A stretch of DNA of 27,351 nucleotides from Roseicyclus sp041163945 (GTDB lineage: Bacteria; Pseudomonadota; Alphaproteobacteria; Rhodobacterales; Rhodobacteraceae): contig JBEAQJ010000114.1 of NCBI GenBank assembly GCA_041163945.1, positions 1-27,351 on the forward strand, written 5' to 3'. Under the pieces are notes generated by a model, which was not told the origin of the DNA, searched no databases, and was given only the letters and a program-made list of their open reading frames with translations. The number at the start of each line of letters is the position of its first letter. The stretch's first letter is position 1. Positions 1 to 6,989 of this stretch are shown here, in pieces. The position numbers were made by a program, and so were the translations under genes.

Positions 1-183
1 CCATGCGGGCCTGATCCAGATCACCGGCCCTGCCGTCTCGGCGGCCAGCCACAGCGCCATGCGCCGCCGCGCGCTGCCGCAGATCTCATGCGCGCGCCCG
101 CCCAGCAACAAGAACCGCCCCAAAAGCGGCACCGCCGGGCGGTCGTGGGCATGGCTCGCCCGAGTCACCTTGGTCAGATCCAT
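1..183 (-). CDS. imuA: ImuA-like SOS mutagenesis protein, N-terminal part (runs off left edge)
   Basis: The minus strand from the ATG at 183 is open to the window edge for 61 codons. It encodes a protein about 75% identical by eye to the start of the complete ImuA-like protein at 1078-1695, sharing the stretches SHAHDRPAVPLLG and GPVIWIRPAW. ImuA is a RecA-related accessory protein that, with ImuB and DnaE2, supports error-prone translesion synthesis in many alphaproteobacteria. A LexA box lies 17 bp upstream of the start. Whether this copy is intact and followed by imuB cannot be seen here. The start fits because the homology to the other copy begins at this ATG. Confidence 0.7.
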   Translation of the reverse strand, partial: MDLTKVTRASHAHDRPAVPLLGRFLLLGGRAHEICGSARRRMALWLAAETAGPVIWIRPAW

Positions 184-199
184 GGCCGACAAGATACAT

Positions 200-214
200 G
201 TTCATGATATGTTC
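200..214 (+). promoter_or_regulatory. LexA (SOS) box, left copy
   Basis: The sequence reads GTTC-ATGATAT-GTTC, an exact match to the alphaproteobacterial LexA consensus GTTC-N7-GTTC. It sits between the divergent imuA-like start (183, minus) and the truncated reductase start (288, plus), so it could control one or both. The same element recurs in the right arm at 1046-1060. Confidence 0.85.
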
Positions 215-287
215 TCAAGTCCCGGTCTTGCACATCCGGCCCCGGCCCCTAGTGTCCGCCCCGACACCGACACAAGGATACCGACCG

Positions 288-536
288 ATGCGCAAGATCC
301 CCCTTGGCGACACCGACACGCAGATCACCGATTATTGCCTTGGCACGATGACATGGGGCACCCATACGCCCGAAGCCGAGGCGCATCGCCAGATGGACAT
401 GGCGCTCGATGCGGGCATCACCATCGTCGATACCGCCGAGATGTATCCGGTCAACCCGGTCACCGCCGAAACCGTGGGGCTGACCGAAACCGTGCTGGGC
501 AATTGGAACGCGGCCAATCCGGGGCGGCGGGGTTAA
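288..536 (+). pseudogene. Aldo/keto reductase, truncated N-terminal fragment (left copy)
   Basis: From the ATG at 288 the frame encodes 82 residues of an aldo/keto reductase of the Tas-like type, a family of NADPH-dependent (beta/alpha)8-barrel oxidoreductases normally near 345 residues. The fragment starts MRKIPLG and contains the Asp and Tyr of the active site (VDTAEMYP). Homology stops at the inverted-repeat junction and a stop codon follows at once at 534-536. Only five residues differ from the right copy. A longer frame opens at 198, but 288 matches the start of the other copy. Without the catalytic Lys and His and without the cofactor-binding half, the product cannot be a working enzyme. 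Confidence 0.85.
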
Positions 537-972
537 AGCCCCAGTTCTGCCGGAAATGATAGCTGCCGCGGTTGGGCCAGTGCAGTTGGTAGATGTCGAT
601 CACATCGGTCTTGAGCCGCGCCAGCGAGGCATCGAGGGCTGCGGTAAAGGTTTCGGCCGTGATGTCCTGTCCGAACCGCACGAAGCCTGCGTTCTTGCCG
701 GTGATCTTGGTGGCCAAGACATAGTCGCCCCGCCGCCCCGGATGCTTGGCGTTCCAATTGCCCAGCACGGTTTCGGTCAGCCCCACGGTTTCCGGCGTGA
801 CCGGGTTGACCGGATACATCTCGGCGGTGTCGACGATGGTGATGCCCGCATCAAGCGCCATGTCCATCTGGCGATGCGCTTCGGCTTCGGGCGTATGGGT
901 GCCCCAGGTCATCGTGCCAAGGCAATAATCCGTGATCTGTGTGTCGGTTGTGCCAAGGGTGATCTTGCGCAT
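460..972 (-). pseudogene. Aldo/keto reductase, truncated N-terminal half fused to antisense of left copy
   Basis: From the ATG at 972 the minus strand encodes about 146 residues of the same reductase. These include all four catalytic tetrad residues: Asp48, Tyr53, Lys89 (LATKITGK) and His131 (QLHWPNRG). At about 534 the frame crosses the fold-back junction and then reads about 24 residues antisense to the left copy before a stop at 460. The C-terminal half, which carries the NADPH-binding loops, is missing. The gene starts divergently from the complete imuA with a LexA box between them. It is probably non-functional unless the junction is an assembly artefact, in which case the intact gene would continue beyond the breakpoint. 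Confidence 0.85.
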
Positions 973-1260
973 GGGGGATGGTCCTTTTGCATGTCCGGGG
1001 CCGGACACTAGGGGACGGGACAGGATGTGCAAGATCAGGACTTGAGAACATAACATGAACATGTATCTTCATGGCCCATGAACACGCCCCGCCTGACCCG
1101 CCAAAGCCACGCCCATGATCGCCCCGCAGTGCCGCTTTTGGGCAGTTTCCGGCTGTGGGGCGGGCGGGCGCACGAGCTTTGCGGCGCGGCGCGGCGGCGC
1201 TTGGCCCTGTGGCTTTTGGCCGAGATGCAGGGGCCGGTGATCTGGATCAGGCCCGCCTGG
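728..1260 (-). repeat. Right arm of the large inverted repeat
   Basis: This is the reverse-complement partner of 1-533, with one single-base length difference in the intergenic part. It carries the same gene starts and LexA box in mirror image. The spacer between the arms is about 194 bp (534-727) and holds reductase sequence belonging only to the right copy. The right imuA continues past 1260, beyond the left partner visible in the window. Confidence 0.9.
1046..1060 (-). promoter_or_regulatory. LexA (SOS) box, right copy
   Basis: On the plus strand the sequence reads GAAC-ATAACAT-GAAC, the reverse complement of GTTC-N7-GTTC and an exact consensus match. It is the mirror copy of 200-214, with one difference in the 7-bp spacer. 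It lies 17 bp upstream of the complete imuA start at 1078 and about 73 bp upstream of the reductase start at 972 (minus). Confidence 0.87.
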
Positions 1261-1695
1261 CATCCCGACCGTCTGCATATGGCAGGCGTGCAGACCGAGA
1301 TCGACCCCGGCCGTTTGATCTTTGTCACCCCCGAGCGGGCCGAGGATCTGCTCTGGACGATGGAAGAGGTGTTGCGCGCGGGCGCTGTGGCGGCGGTGAT
1401 CGGCGATCTGCCCGAGCCGCCGGGGCTGACGCCGATCCGCCGGTTGCATCTGGCCGCCGAGGCGGGGGTGGCCGCGCATGGCCAGATGGGGCTGGGGTTG
1501 GTTCTGACACCGGGGGCGGGGGGCGCAGCGGGGGTGGAAAGCCGCTGGCGGCTGGAGCCCGCGCATGAGAGCGGGGCCGAGGCGTGGCGCCTCACGCGTC
1601 TGCGCGCGCGCGATGCGGGTCCGGGGGAATGGCGCGTGCGGCGGGATGGGGCCGGGCGGGCGGCGCTGTGCGATCGGGTTGCGCTGCCAGCCTAG
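1078..1695 (+). CDS. imuA: ImuA-like SOS mutagenesis protein (complete, without adjacent imuB)
   Basis: The product is 205 residues and resembles the ImuA proteins of Rhodobacterales. The N-terminal part has GPVIWIRPAWHPDRLHMAG. A middle segment (LIFVTPERAEDLLWTMEEVLRAGAVAAVIG) corresponds to the RecA-like core seen in ImuA/SulA-type proteins. The ATG at 1078 is chosen because homology with the left-arm copy starts there and the LexA box lies directly upstream. In related genomes imuA normally leads an imuA-imuB-dnaE2 operon. Here it is followed after about 90 bp by an unrelated MFS transporter, so this copy is an orphan. SOS induction is inferred from the LexA box. The family call rests on motif resemblance and context. 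Confidence 0.75.
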   Translation: MNTPRLTRQSHAHDRPAVPLLGSFRLWGGRAHELCGAARRRLALWLLAEMQGPVIWIRPAWHPDRLHMAGVQTEIDPGRLIFVTPERAEDLLWTMEEVLRAGAVAAVIGDLPEPPGLTPIRRLHLAAEAGVAAHGQMGLGLVLTPGAGGAAGVESRWRLEPAHESGAEAWRLTRLRARDAGPGEWRVRRDGAGRAALCDRVALPA

Positions 1696-1786
1696 GGGCA
1701 TCGGCGGCGCGAACGCGAAAATCGCGCGTGCATCGCCGGCTTGGCCCGGCTAGGCATGGGCCCATGCCCCTTGCGCCCCGTGATCC

Positions 1787-3001
1787 ATGCGCCTGATCAT
1801 CTCATTTGCGGCCCTTTTCCTGTCGGTCTTGCTGTTGCAGCTGTCGACCGGGGGCGTCGGGCCGCTTGATGTTCTGTCGGGCACGGAGCTTGGCTTTACC
1901 AACGGGCAGATCGGGCTTTTGGGCTCGGCCCATTTCGCCGGCTTCTTCATCGGCTGCTGGTGGGCCCCGCGCCTGATGGGCGAGGTCGGCCATTCCCGCG
2001 CCTTCGCGGCCTTTACCGCCATGGGCGCCATCGGGCTTTTGGCGCATATGATGGTGATCGATCCCTATGCCTGGGCGCTGATGCGCGCGGCGTCGGGGTT
2101 TTGCGTGGCGGGCTGCTACACGGTGATCGAGGCCTGGTTGCAGGCCAAGTCCGACAACGCCAATCGTGGCCGCACCATGGGCACCTACCGGATGGTGGAC
2201 ACCGGCGGTTCGCTCATCGCACAGCTGATGATCGGCGTGCTGGAGCCTGCCGATTATGTTTCCTACAACCTGCTTGCGCTCTTGTGCTGTGCCGCACTTC
2301 TGCCGCTGACGCTGACCCGCGTGCCGCAGCCCGAGACGGGCGAGGCACCGCGGCTGCGCCTGGGGTTGGCATGGGGGCTGTCGCCCCTGGCGGTGGTGGG
2401 GGTGATCGTATCGGGCGTGTCGGGGGCGAGTTTCCGGATGATCGGCCCGCTTTACGGCACGCAAGTGGGGCTGAGCGCCGACCAGATCGGCCTGTTTCTG
2501 GCGGCCTATGTGCTGGGCGGCGCTGTCGCGCAATGGCCCGCAGGCTGGCTGGCCGACCGCCATGACCGCCGCCGGGTGCTGGTGGGCTTTTCGGTCTTTT
2601 CCATCGCGGGCTGCATCGTCACCGTGGCACTGTCGGGCTTTGGGGTCTGGGGCATCTTCATCGCCGCGCTGATCTTTGGTGCGGCCACATTCCCGATCTA
2701 TTCCATCGCGGCCGCCCATGCCCATGACTGGGCCGAGGATGCGCAGCGGGTCGAGCTTTCGGCCGCCTTGATGTTTGCCTATGCGCTCGGCGCCATCGCC
2801 TCGCCCTTGGTGACATCGGGGCTGATCGCGCTGTACGGCCCATCGGCCCTGTTCATCTTTATCGCCGCCGCCCATGTCGGGCTGTTGATATACGGCATGA
2901 TCCGCATGCGCCGCCGCCCGTCGGCCACGCAGCGCAACCCCTATGTGTGGATCCCGCGCACCTCGTTTCTGGTTGGGCGCATTTTTCGCCGGCCCCGCTG
3001 A
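1787..3001 (+). CDS. MFS transporter (YcaD-like)
   Basis: This is a 404-residue, very hydrophobic protein with about 12 predicted membrane segments, the usual size for a major facilitator. The first half has TM1 (residues 2-20) and a degenerate loop 2-3 motif. The second half has a clear AGWLADRHDRRRV loop after TM8, the family signature. The protein ends in a basic cytoplasmic tail rich in Arg. It resembles the YcaD subgroup of putative drug or metabolite exporters, and the substrate cannot be told. No strong Shine-Dalgarno sequence is visible before the ATG at 1787. It stands alone, between imuA and an SDR gene 84 bp downstream. Confidence 0.88.
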   Translation: MRLIISFAALFLSVLLLQLSTGGVGPLDVLSGTELGFTNGQIGLLGSAHFAGFFIGCWWAPRLMGEVGHSRAFAAFTAMGAIGLLAHMMVIDPYAWALMRAASGFCVAGCYTVIEAWLQAKSDNANRGRTMGTYRMVDTGGSLIAQLMIGVLEPADYVSYNLLALLCCAALLPLTLTRVPQPETGEAPRLRLGLAWGLSPLAVVGVIVSGVSGASFRMIGPLYGTQVGLSADQIGLFLAAYVLGGAVAQWPAGWLADRHDRRRVLVGFSVFSIAGCIVTVALSGFGVWGIFIAALIFGAATFPIYSIAAAHAHDWAEDAQRVELSAALMFAYALGAIASPLVTSGLIALYGPSALFIFIAAAHVGLLIYGMIRMRRRPSATQRNPYVWIPRTSFLVGRIFRRPR

Positions 3002-3085
3002 CCCGGCTTGATCGCCGACAAGGCTGGCGGCCCCGGTGCCGCTAGTCTTCGCGCATCGGTGACGTGACAGATCAGGGGACGCGCC

Positions 3086-3832
3086 ATGGACATTCGGTTC
3101 GACGGCAAGACGGCCATCGTGACGGGGGCGGCATCCGGCATCGGTCTGGCCATTGCGCATGGCTTGGCGAAAAGCGGCGCGCATGTCGTTCTGGCCGATC
3201 TCGATGATGAAAAAACGCAGGCTGCGGCCCGTGCCGTGGGTCACGGCGCGCGCGGGTTTGCGACCGATGTGACAAAGCCCGATGCCCTTGCCGCGCTGGT
3301 TGCCTATGCGCAGGCCGACAGCGGGGGCTTGCACCTGATGGTCAACAATGCCGGGATCGGCGGGACCATCGCGCCCTTGGGCGCCTATGAGATCGCCGAT
3401 TGGCACAGGGTCATCGACGTCAATCTGAACGGGGTCTTTTATGGCTTGCGCTACGCCATTCCGGCGATCAAGGCCGCCGGCGGCGGGGCGATCGTCAACA
3501 TCGCGTCGATCCTGGGTCGCGTGGGCTTTGCCGGGGCAGGGGCCTATGTCGCGGCCAAGCATGCGCTTGTCGGGCTGACACAGACCGCGGCATGGGATCA
3601 TGCCGCCGACGGAATTCGCGTCAACGCCGTGGGGCCGGGCTTTATCCATACCCCGATGGTCGACGGCGCGCTCGACGGCGCGGCGCAACAGGCGCTGGCC
3701 CGCGATCACGCGCTGGGCCGAATGGGCCACCCCGACGAGGTGGCATCGCTGGTGTGTTACCTGTTGTCCGACCGGGCGTCTTTCGTGACGGGGTCGTTGC
3801 ATCTGGTCGACGGCGGATACACCGCCCGGTAG
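3086..3832 (+). CDS. SDR-family NAD(P)-dependent oxidoreductase
   Basis: The product is 248 residues, the standard length for a classical short-chain dehydrogenase/reductase. Visible motifs are the cofactor-binding TGAASGIG (13-20), the NNAG motif (87-90) and the catalytic Ser141, Tyr154 and Lys158 (YVAAK). The C-terminal region has the usual PG.....P pattern and ends in VDGGYTAR. An acidic residue after the second strand (LADLDD) suggests preference for NAD(H), by family rule. Substrate is unknown. A purine-rich stretch (AGGGGAC) lies about 8 bases before the ATG. The gene lies between the MFS gene and metG with its own short spacers, so it need not be co-transcribed with either. Confidence 0.92.
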   Translation: MDIRFDGKTAIVTGAASGIGLAIAHGLAKSGAHVVLADLDDEKTQAAARAVGHGARGFATDVTKPDALAALVAYAQADSGGLHLMVNNAGIGGTIAPLGAYEIADWHRVIDVNLNGVFYGLRYAIPAIKAAGGGAIVNIASILGRVGFAGAGAYVAAKHALVGLTQTAAWDHAADGIRVNAVGPGFIHTPMVDGALDGAAQQALARDHALGRMGHPDEVASLVCYLLSDRASFVTGSLHLVDGGYTAR

Positions 3833-3934
3833 CCGGGATCTGCCTTTGTCAAAGCGGCGGTGTTGCGTGCTGGCCTCTGGCCTCTGCGCGCGGGCGGCGC
3901 TAAACGGGGGCCATCGCGCAGACCGGAGGCCACG

Positions 3935-5644
3935 ATGGCACGCATTCTGATCACCTCGGCGATCCCCTATATCAACGGGATCAAGCATTTGGGCAATCTG
4001 GTGGGCAGCCAGCTGCCCGCCGATCTTTACGCCCGCTACATGCGCGCGCGCGGTGCCGAGGTGCTGTTCTTGTGTGCCACGGATGAGCATGGCACCCCGG
4101 CTGAACTTGCCGCGGCCAAGGCCGGCAAGCCCGTCGATCAGTATTGTGCCGAGATGTGGGCGATCCAGGCGGAACTGGCGCAAGGCTTCCGGTTGTCTTT
4201 CGATCATTTCGGCCGGTCGTCCAGCCCGCAGAACCACCGCCTGACCCAGCATTTCGCCGGGCGCCTGGCCGATGCCGGCCTGATCCGTGAAGTGATGGAA
4301 AAGCAGGTCTATTCCCGCGCCGACAAACGGTTCCTGCCCGATCGCTACATCGAAGGCACCTGCCCCAATTGCGGCTATGACAAGGCGCGGGGCGATCAGT
4401 GCGAGAATTGCACAAAGCAGCTCGACCCCACCGATCTGATCGAGCCGCGCAGCGCGATTTCGGGATCGACCGATCTTGAGGTGCGCGAAACCAAGCATCT
4501 TTACCTGCGCCAATCGGCGATGCGCGATCAGCTGTCGGCCTGGATCGAAAGCAAGGCCGATTGGCCGGTCCTGACGACATCGATTGCCAAGAAATGGCTC
4601 AATGATGGTGACGGGCTGCAAGATCGCGGCATCACGCGTGACCTTGATTGGGGTATCCCGGTCAAGAAGGGCGATCAGGATTGGCCCGGGATGGAGGGCA
4701 AGGTTTTCTATGTCTGGTTCGATGCGCCCATTGAATACATCGCCTGCGCGGCCGAATGGGTCGATGCCGGCAAGGGCGATGATTGGCAACGCTGGTGGCG
4801 CACCGACAAAGGCGCCGAGGATGTGCGCTATGTCCAATTCATGGGCAAGGACAACGTGCCCTTTCACACCTTGTCCTTTCCCGCAACCATCCTGGGCTCG
4901 GGCGAGCCCTGGAAGCTTGTGGATTACATCAAATCCTTCAACTACCTGAATTATGATGGCGGCCAGTTCTCGACCAGCCAGGGGCGCGGCGTGTTCATGG
5001 ACCAGGCGCTCCAGGTCCTGCCTGCCGATTACTGGCGCTGGTGGCTGTTGAGCCACGCGCCCGAAACATCGGACAGCGAATTCACCTGGGAGGCCTTTCA
5101 GCAAGATGTGAACAAGGATCTGGCGGATGTCTTGGGAAATTTCGTCAGTCGCATCACGAAATTCTGCCGGGCCAAGTTCGGGGAAGCGGTGCCCGACGGC
5201 GGCCAATACGGCCCGCAGGAAACGGCGTTGATCGCCGATCTGCAGGCGCGTTTGCTGCGCTACCAGGCGCATATGGACGCCATCGAAATCCGCAAGGCGG
5301 CCGCCGAGCTGCGCGCGATCTGGGTGGCCGGCAACGAATATCTGCAATCGGCCGGACCTTGGACCATCTTCAAGGATGATCCTGCCCGTGCGGCCGCGAT
5401 CACGCGCTTTGCGCTCAACCTGATCCCCTTTTATGCAGGTCTTTCGGCGCCCTTCATTCCCGATGCGGCCGGCGGCATGGCGGGCGCCATGGGCGTGGAT
5501 GTCGCATGGCCCGAGAGCGCTGAGACGGCGCTTTCGGCCTTGCCCGCTGGCCATGCGTTCCGCGTCCCCGAGGTGATGTTTGCCAAGATCGATGACGATA
5601 CGCGCGCCGACTGGGCCCGCCGCTTTGCGGGCGTGCGGGCTTGA
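3935..5644 (+). CDS. metG: Methionyl-tRNA synthetase
   Basis: This class I aminoacyl-tRNA synthetase charges tRNA-Met with methionine in the cytoplasm. The product is 569 residues, the alphaproteobacterial size, without the C-terminal dimerisation domain found in E. coli. The HIGH-type signature is HLGN at 18-21. A zinc-knuckle CPNCGYDKARGDQCENC lies near residue 143. The KMSKS loop is QFSTS at 344-348, so both lysines of the classical motif are replaced. The anticodon-binding helical domain fills the last 200 residues. The ATG at 3935 is preceded by GGAGG at a good distance; an upstream in-frame start at 3860 is not supported by family length. Terminator-like hairpins follow the stop codon. 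Confidence 0.96.
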   Translation: MARILITSAIPYINGIKHLGNLVGSQLPADLYARYMRARGAEVLFLCATDEHGTPAELAAAKAGKPVDQYCAEMWAIQAELAQGFRLSFDHFGRSSSPQNHRLTQHFAGRLADAGLIREVMEKQVYSRADKRFLPDRYIEGTCPNCGYDKARGDQCENCTKQLDPTDLIEPRSAISGSTDLEVRETKHLYLRQSAMRDQLSAWIESKADWPVLTTSIAKKWLNDGDGLQDRGITRDLDWGIPVKKGDQDWPGMEGKVFYVWFDAPIEYIACAAEWVDAGKGDDWQRWWRTDKGAEDVRYVQFMGKDNVPFHTLSFPATILGSGEPWKLVDYIKSFNYLNYDGGQFSTSQGRGVFMDQALQVLPADYWRWWLLSHAPETSDSEFTWEAFQQDVNKDLADVLGNFVSRITKFCRAKFGEAVPDGGQYGPQETALIADLQARLLRYQAHMDAIEIRKAAAELRAIWVAGNEYLQSAGPWTIFKDDPARAAAITRFALNLIPFYAGLSAPFIPDAAGGMAGAMGVDVAWPESAETALSALPAGHAFRVPEVMFAKIDDDTRADWARRFAGVRA

Positions 5645-5658
5645 TGGCGACGGCCGGT

Positions 5659-5707
5659 GGGGGGCCAGCCCCCCGTCGCGTGCCGCGACGCCCCCCGGAG
5701 TATTTTT
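5659..5707 (+). terminator. Hairpins and T-run downstream of metG (probable terminator)
   Basis: Two adjacent hairpins follow the metG stop: GGGGGG-CCAG-CCCCCC (5659-5674) and GTCGCG-TGC-CGCGAC (5675-5689). A further C-run (91-96) could pair with the first G-run to form a longer structure. A short T-run (TATTTTT, 5701-5707) follows. The layout fits intrinsic termination, although the T-run is about 11 bases from the second stem and is shared with the repeat element described next. Confidence 0.55.
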
Positions 5708-5718
5708 GAAGCAAAGAG
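5690..5718 (+). repeat. Intergenic repeat element, forward copy (GGAGTATTTTT...AAGCAAAGA)
   Basis: The core reads CCCCCCGGAGTATTTTTGAA followed by GCAAAGAGG. Very similar strings are common at gene ends in Rhodobacteraceae genomes, from general familiarity rather than a search. An opposed, diverged copy lies at 5853-5890. Confidence 0.5.
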
Positions 5719-5852
5719 GGCCCTTAAGGGTTTGTTAACCCAGTGCCCGGCAACATCGTGGCGCGGTACAGGCTGGAGAGCCGATGACCGCAAGCGAAGA
5801 TGGCGCGTCCTCTGCCCCGAAGCCGCACGGATAGGGGTGGAGGACAAGCCTG

Positions 5853-5890
5853 CCCATCTTTGCTTTCCAAATACTCTCGCCGAAGGCGTT
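5853..5890 (-). repeat. Intergenic repeat element, inverted copy
   Basis: Read on the minus strand this segment gives CGCCTTCGGCGAGAGTATTT then GGAAAGCAAAGATG. It shares GAGTATTT and AAGCAAAGA with the forward copy at 5690-5718. The two copies face each other across about 135 bp. Confidence 0.5.
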
Positions 5891-6003
5891 CGCCGGTGGC
5901 CAGCGGCGCCGGGTTTTGCGCCAGAAGGCGGTCGGACGGGTCTGAGGATCCCGCAACGGCGCCCAAGGGACCTGATCAAAGGGTTCCCGGCGTGGGGGGG
6001 CGC

Positions 6004-6870
6004 CTAATCCGCCACGGCATGGCGTAGGTCCAGCAAGTGTGCGGCCACGGCATTGTCCGACACGCTTGCTTCGCGCACGAGCCAGTCGAAATGCTGGCTC
6101 AGCGTGCGGACCCTGTCGCGGTCGCGAAAGGCGATGAAATGCTGGCCGAGGTAAATCACCGCCATCTTGGGCCCGAAAACCGTCACCGGGGCCGACCAGA
6201 CGAGCCGTGCGTCGAACAAGAAGATCCGCAAGCTGGGGTAGAACTGATCGTAGACCTGGCACAGCCAATCCAATTGCGCACGGCGTATGTCGGCGCCAAG
6301 GCCGGTATAATAGCCCTCGGCGCGCGCGAAGCTGGCAAGTTCATGCAGCGGGATGGCGATTTCGTAATCGCTTTCGCTCAGCCGCATCCAATCCAACCGT
6401 TCGGCCGCCGCATCGATGGCGGCATCGGGCCTGCGGTGGGTCAAGGGCGCATATTCCCAGCGCAACATCGCGTTGGTCTTCAACATGTCGGGCAGGGTGG
6501 CGGGTACGTGGCGGATCTTGTAGCCCTCGGCCTCGCGGTGCCAGGCAAAGATCTGGTCATCCAGCCCCGTCGCCCGCCCGGTTTCCGAGATCGACAGCGA
6601 ACTGTCCAACAGCGCGCCGGCTTGTTCGGGGCGATTGGTCAGCCCCAACAACCAGTCGGCTGAAACATCGAGCGCCTGCGCACAGGCCGCCACCACATGC
6701 CCGCCCGGCATGCGCGTGTCCCCGGCGGCCAGCATTTGGCTGATTGTCGATCGATCCACGCCCACGGCGCGCGCCAGCCCGGCGCGGCTTTGACCGGCGG
6801 CCATCAGGGCGGCGGCCAGCCGGTCACGAAAGGTCGCGGCGATGCGGCGTTTGTCGAAAGAAATCTCCAT
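6004..6870 (-). CDS. XRE-family transcriptional regulator
   Basis: The product is 288 residues. The N-terminal helix-turn-helix (about residues 14-68) is of the XRE/Cro type, with QSRAGLARAVGVDRSTISQML as turn and recognition helix and a DWLLGL end typical of this fold. The remaining 200 residues form an uncharacterised effector domain with several aromatic clusters (EGYYTGLGADIRR, LRIFLFDARLVW). The gene is transcribed away from a membrane desaturase whose start is 119 bp from its own. A palindrome between the two, close to this gene's start, suggests autoregulation and possibly control of the desaturase. The ligand is unknown. Confidence 0.85.
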   Translation of the reverse strand: MEISFDKRRIAATFRDRLAAALMAAGQSRAGLARAVGVDRSTISQMLAAGDTRMPGGHVVAACAQALDVSADWLLGLTNRPEQAGALLDSSLSISETGRATGLDDQIFAWHREAEGYKIRHVPATLPDMLKTNAMLRWEYAPLTHRRPDAAIDAAAERLDWMRLSESDYEIAIPLHELASFARAEGYYTGLGADIRRAQLDWLCQVYDQFYPSLRIFLFDARLVWSAPVTVFGPKMAVIYLGQHFIAFRDRDRVRTLSQHFDWLVREASVSDNAVAAHLLDLRHAVAD

Positions 6871-6883
6871 CGTTTCAGATTCT

Positions 6884-6894
6884 CAACAATGTTG
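6884..6894. promoter_or_regulatory. Palindrome CAACA-A-TGTTG, candidate operator
   Basis: An 11-bp near-perfect palindrome lies 14-24 bp upstream of the XRE regulator start, in the divergent region shared with the desaturase. Its position is right for autoregulation. There is no experimental consensus to compare with, so it is a candidate only. Confidence 0.35.
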
Positions 6895-6989
6895 CATTTT
6901 TGGAGAGAAAACCCTGACTGCGGCCGGTGCGCAAGATCCCCTAGAACTGACTCCGCCGGATCCAGCCGGTGCAACGGATTGAGGGGCCC

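Larger units (their letters stand above)
1..533 (+). repeat. Left arm of a large inverted repeat (imuA start / LexA box / reductase start)
   Basis: Position 1 pairs with 1260 and 533 with about 728 on the opposite strand. The arm holds the first 61 codons of an imuA-like gene (minus), a LexA box and the first 82 codons of an aldo/keto reductase (plus). Over the reductase part I counted 19 mismatches in 246 bases against the other arm, about 92% identity; the imuA part is more diverged. The arm reaches the window edge, so it may extend further left. Confidence 0.9.
5645..6003. other. Gene-free stretch between metG and the XRE regulator gene
   Basis: These 359 bases separate the convergent metG and XRE genes, and I see no convincing gene. 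They hold the terminator-like hairpins, a perfect palindrome CCCTTAAGGG at 5721-5730, a short stem GGGTT-TGTT-AACCC at 5728-5741, and two opposed copies of an intergenic repeat. Open frames here show no recognisable protein. Confidence 0.7.

Noticed and set aside
1..1260. Insertion sequence or transposon as the source of the inverted repeat
   Set aside because: There is no transposase, no terminal repeat outside the arms, and the arms are made of ordinary gene starts.
1802..5554. A very long open frame (about 1250 codons) on the minus strand opposite the MFS, SDR and metG genes
   Set aside because: It is antisense to three well-supported genes. Its composition (rich in Arg, Gly, His, Ala, Pro) is that of a shadow frame in GC-rich DNA, and it shows no domain.
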